The position numbers and the translations under genes are program-made. Below the pieces are notes generated by a model. That model had not been told where the DNA came from, did no database searches, and saw only the letters and a program-made list of their open reading frames with translations. A DNA stretch of 6,575 bases from Porphyromonas sp. (GTDB taxonomy: Bacteria > Bacteroidota > Bacteroidia > Bacteroidales > Porphyromonadaceae), in assembly GCA_029983495.1 (NCBI GenBank), contig JASBZJ010000104.1:1-6575 (forward strand). Reading direction: 5' to 3'. Positions 6,558 through 6,575 of this stretch are shown here, piece after piece (within the stretch, counting starts at the first letter, position 1; each line of letters starts with the position of its first letter).

Positions 6558-6575
6558 CCCTTTATTTCTTGTATT

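Overview
The window looks like chromosomal DNA from a Bacteroidetes bacterium, probably of the order Bacteroidales. It is moderately AT-rich. It has a TTTG / TAnnTTTG promoter of the Bacteroidetes type at 3151-3182, weak or absent Shine-Dalgarno sequences, and an exporter operon of a type I associate with this phylum. The species cannot be named from the sequence.

Positions 1-3090 hold the 3' part of a plus-strand operon for a tripartite export pump. It contains the C-terminal 232 residues of a HlyD/YbhG-type periplasmic adaptor (start outside the window), then two ABC-2 type inner-membrane permeases (709-1881 and 1900-3090) separated by only 7 and 18 bases. The two permeases probably form a heterodimer that hands substrate to the adaptor and on to a TolC-like outer-membrane channel. 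No ATPase gene is visible. The operon ends at a good intrinsic terminator (3140-3173).

The terminator is interlocked with the promoter of the next gene: the -33 TTTG lies in the terminator loop, and the -7 TAACTTTG begins two bases after the T-tract. Directly downstream, across the expected transcription start, lies a near-perfect 24-bp inverted repeat (3184-3207) that could be an operator.

The following gene (3252-6266) encodes a 1004-residue protein. It has an unrecognised N-terminal half with two beta-rich stretches, an AlbA_2/schlafen-like domain, and a C-terminal WYL-like domain with a WCX-like extension. I read it as a cytoplasmic nucleic-acid-acting protein with a built-in ligand-sensing module, either regulatory or defence-related. 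It is the most interesting object in the window.

The last 309 bases (6267-6575) hold no convincing intact gene. They contain a coding-like fragment in a different frame that stops inside a repeat, two tandem copies of a hairpin-forming TTGTAGGGGCGGA...TCCGCCC repeat, the start of a third copy, and an abrupt junction to a GGAGGGTGTGTCAAAA sequence. That last sequence forms a long imperfect inverted repeat and may be a mobile-element end or a terminator. This end of the window looks like a site of accumulated repeats and insertions.
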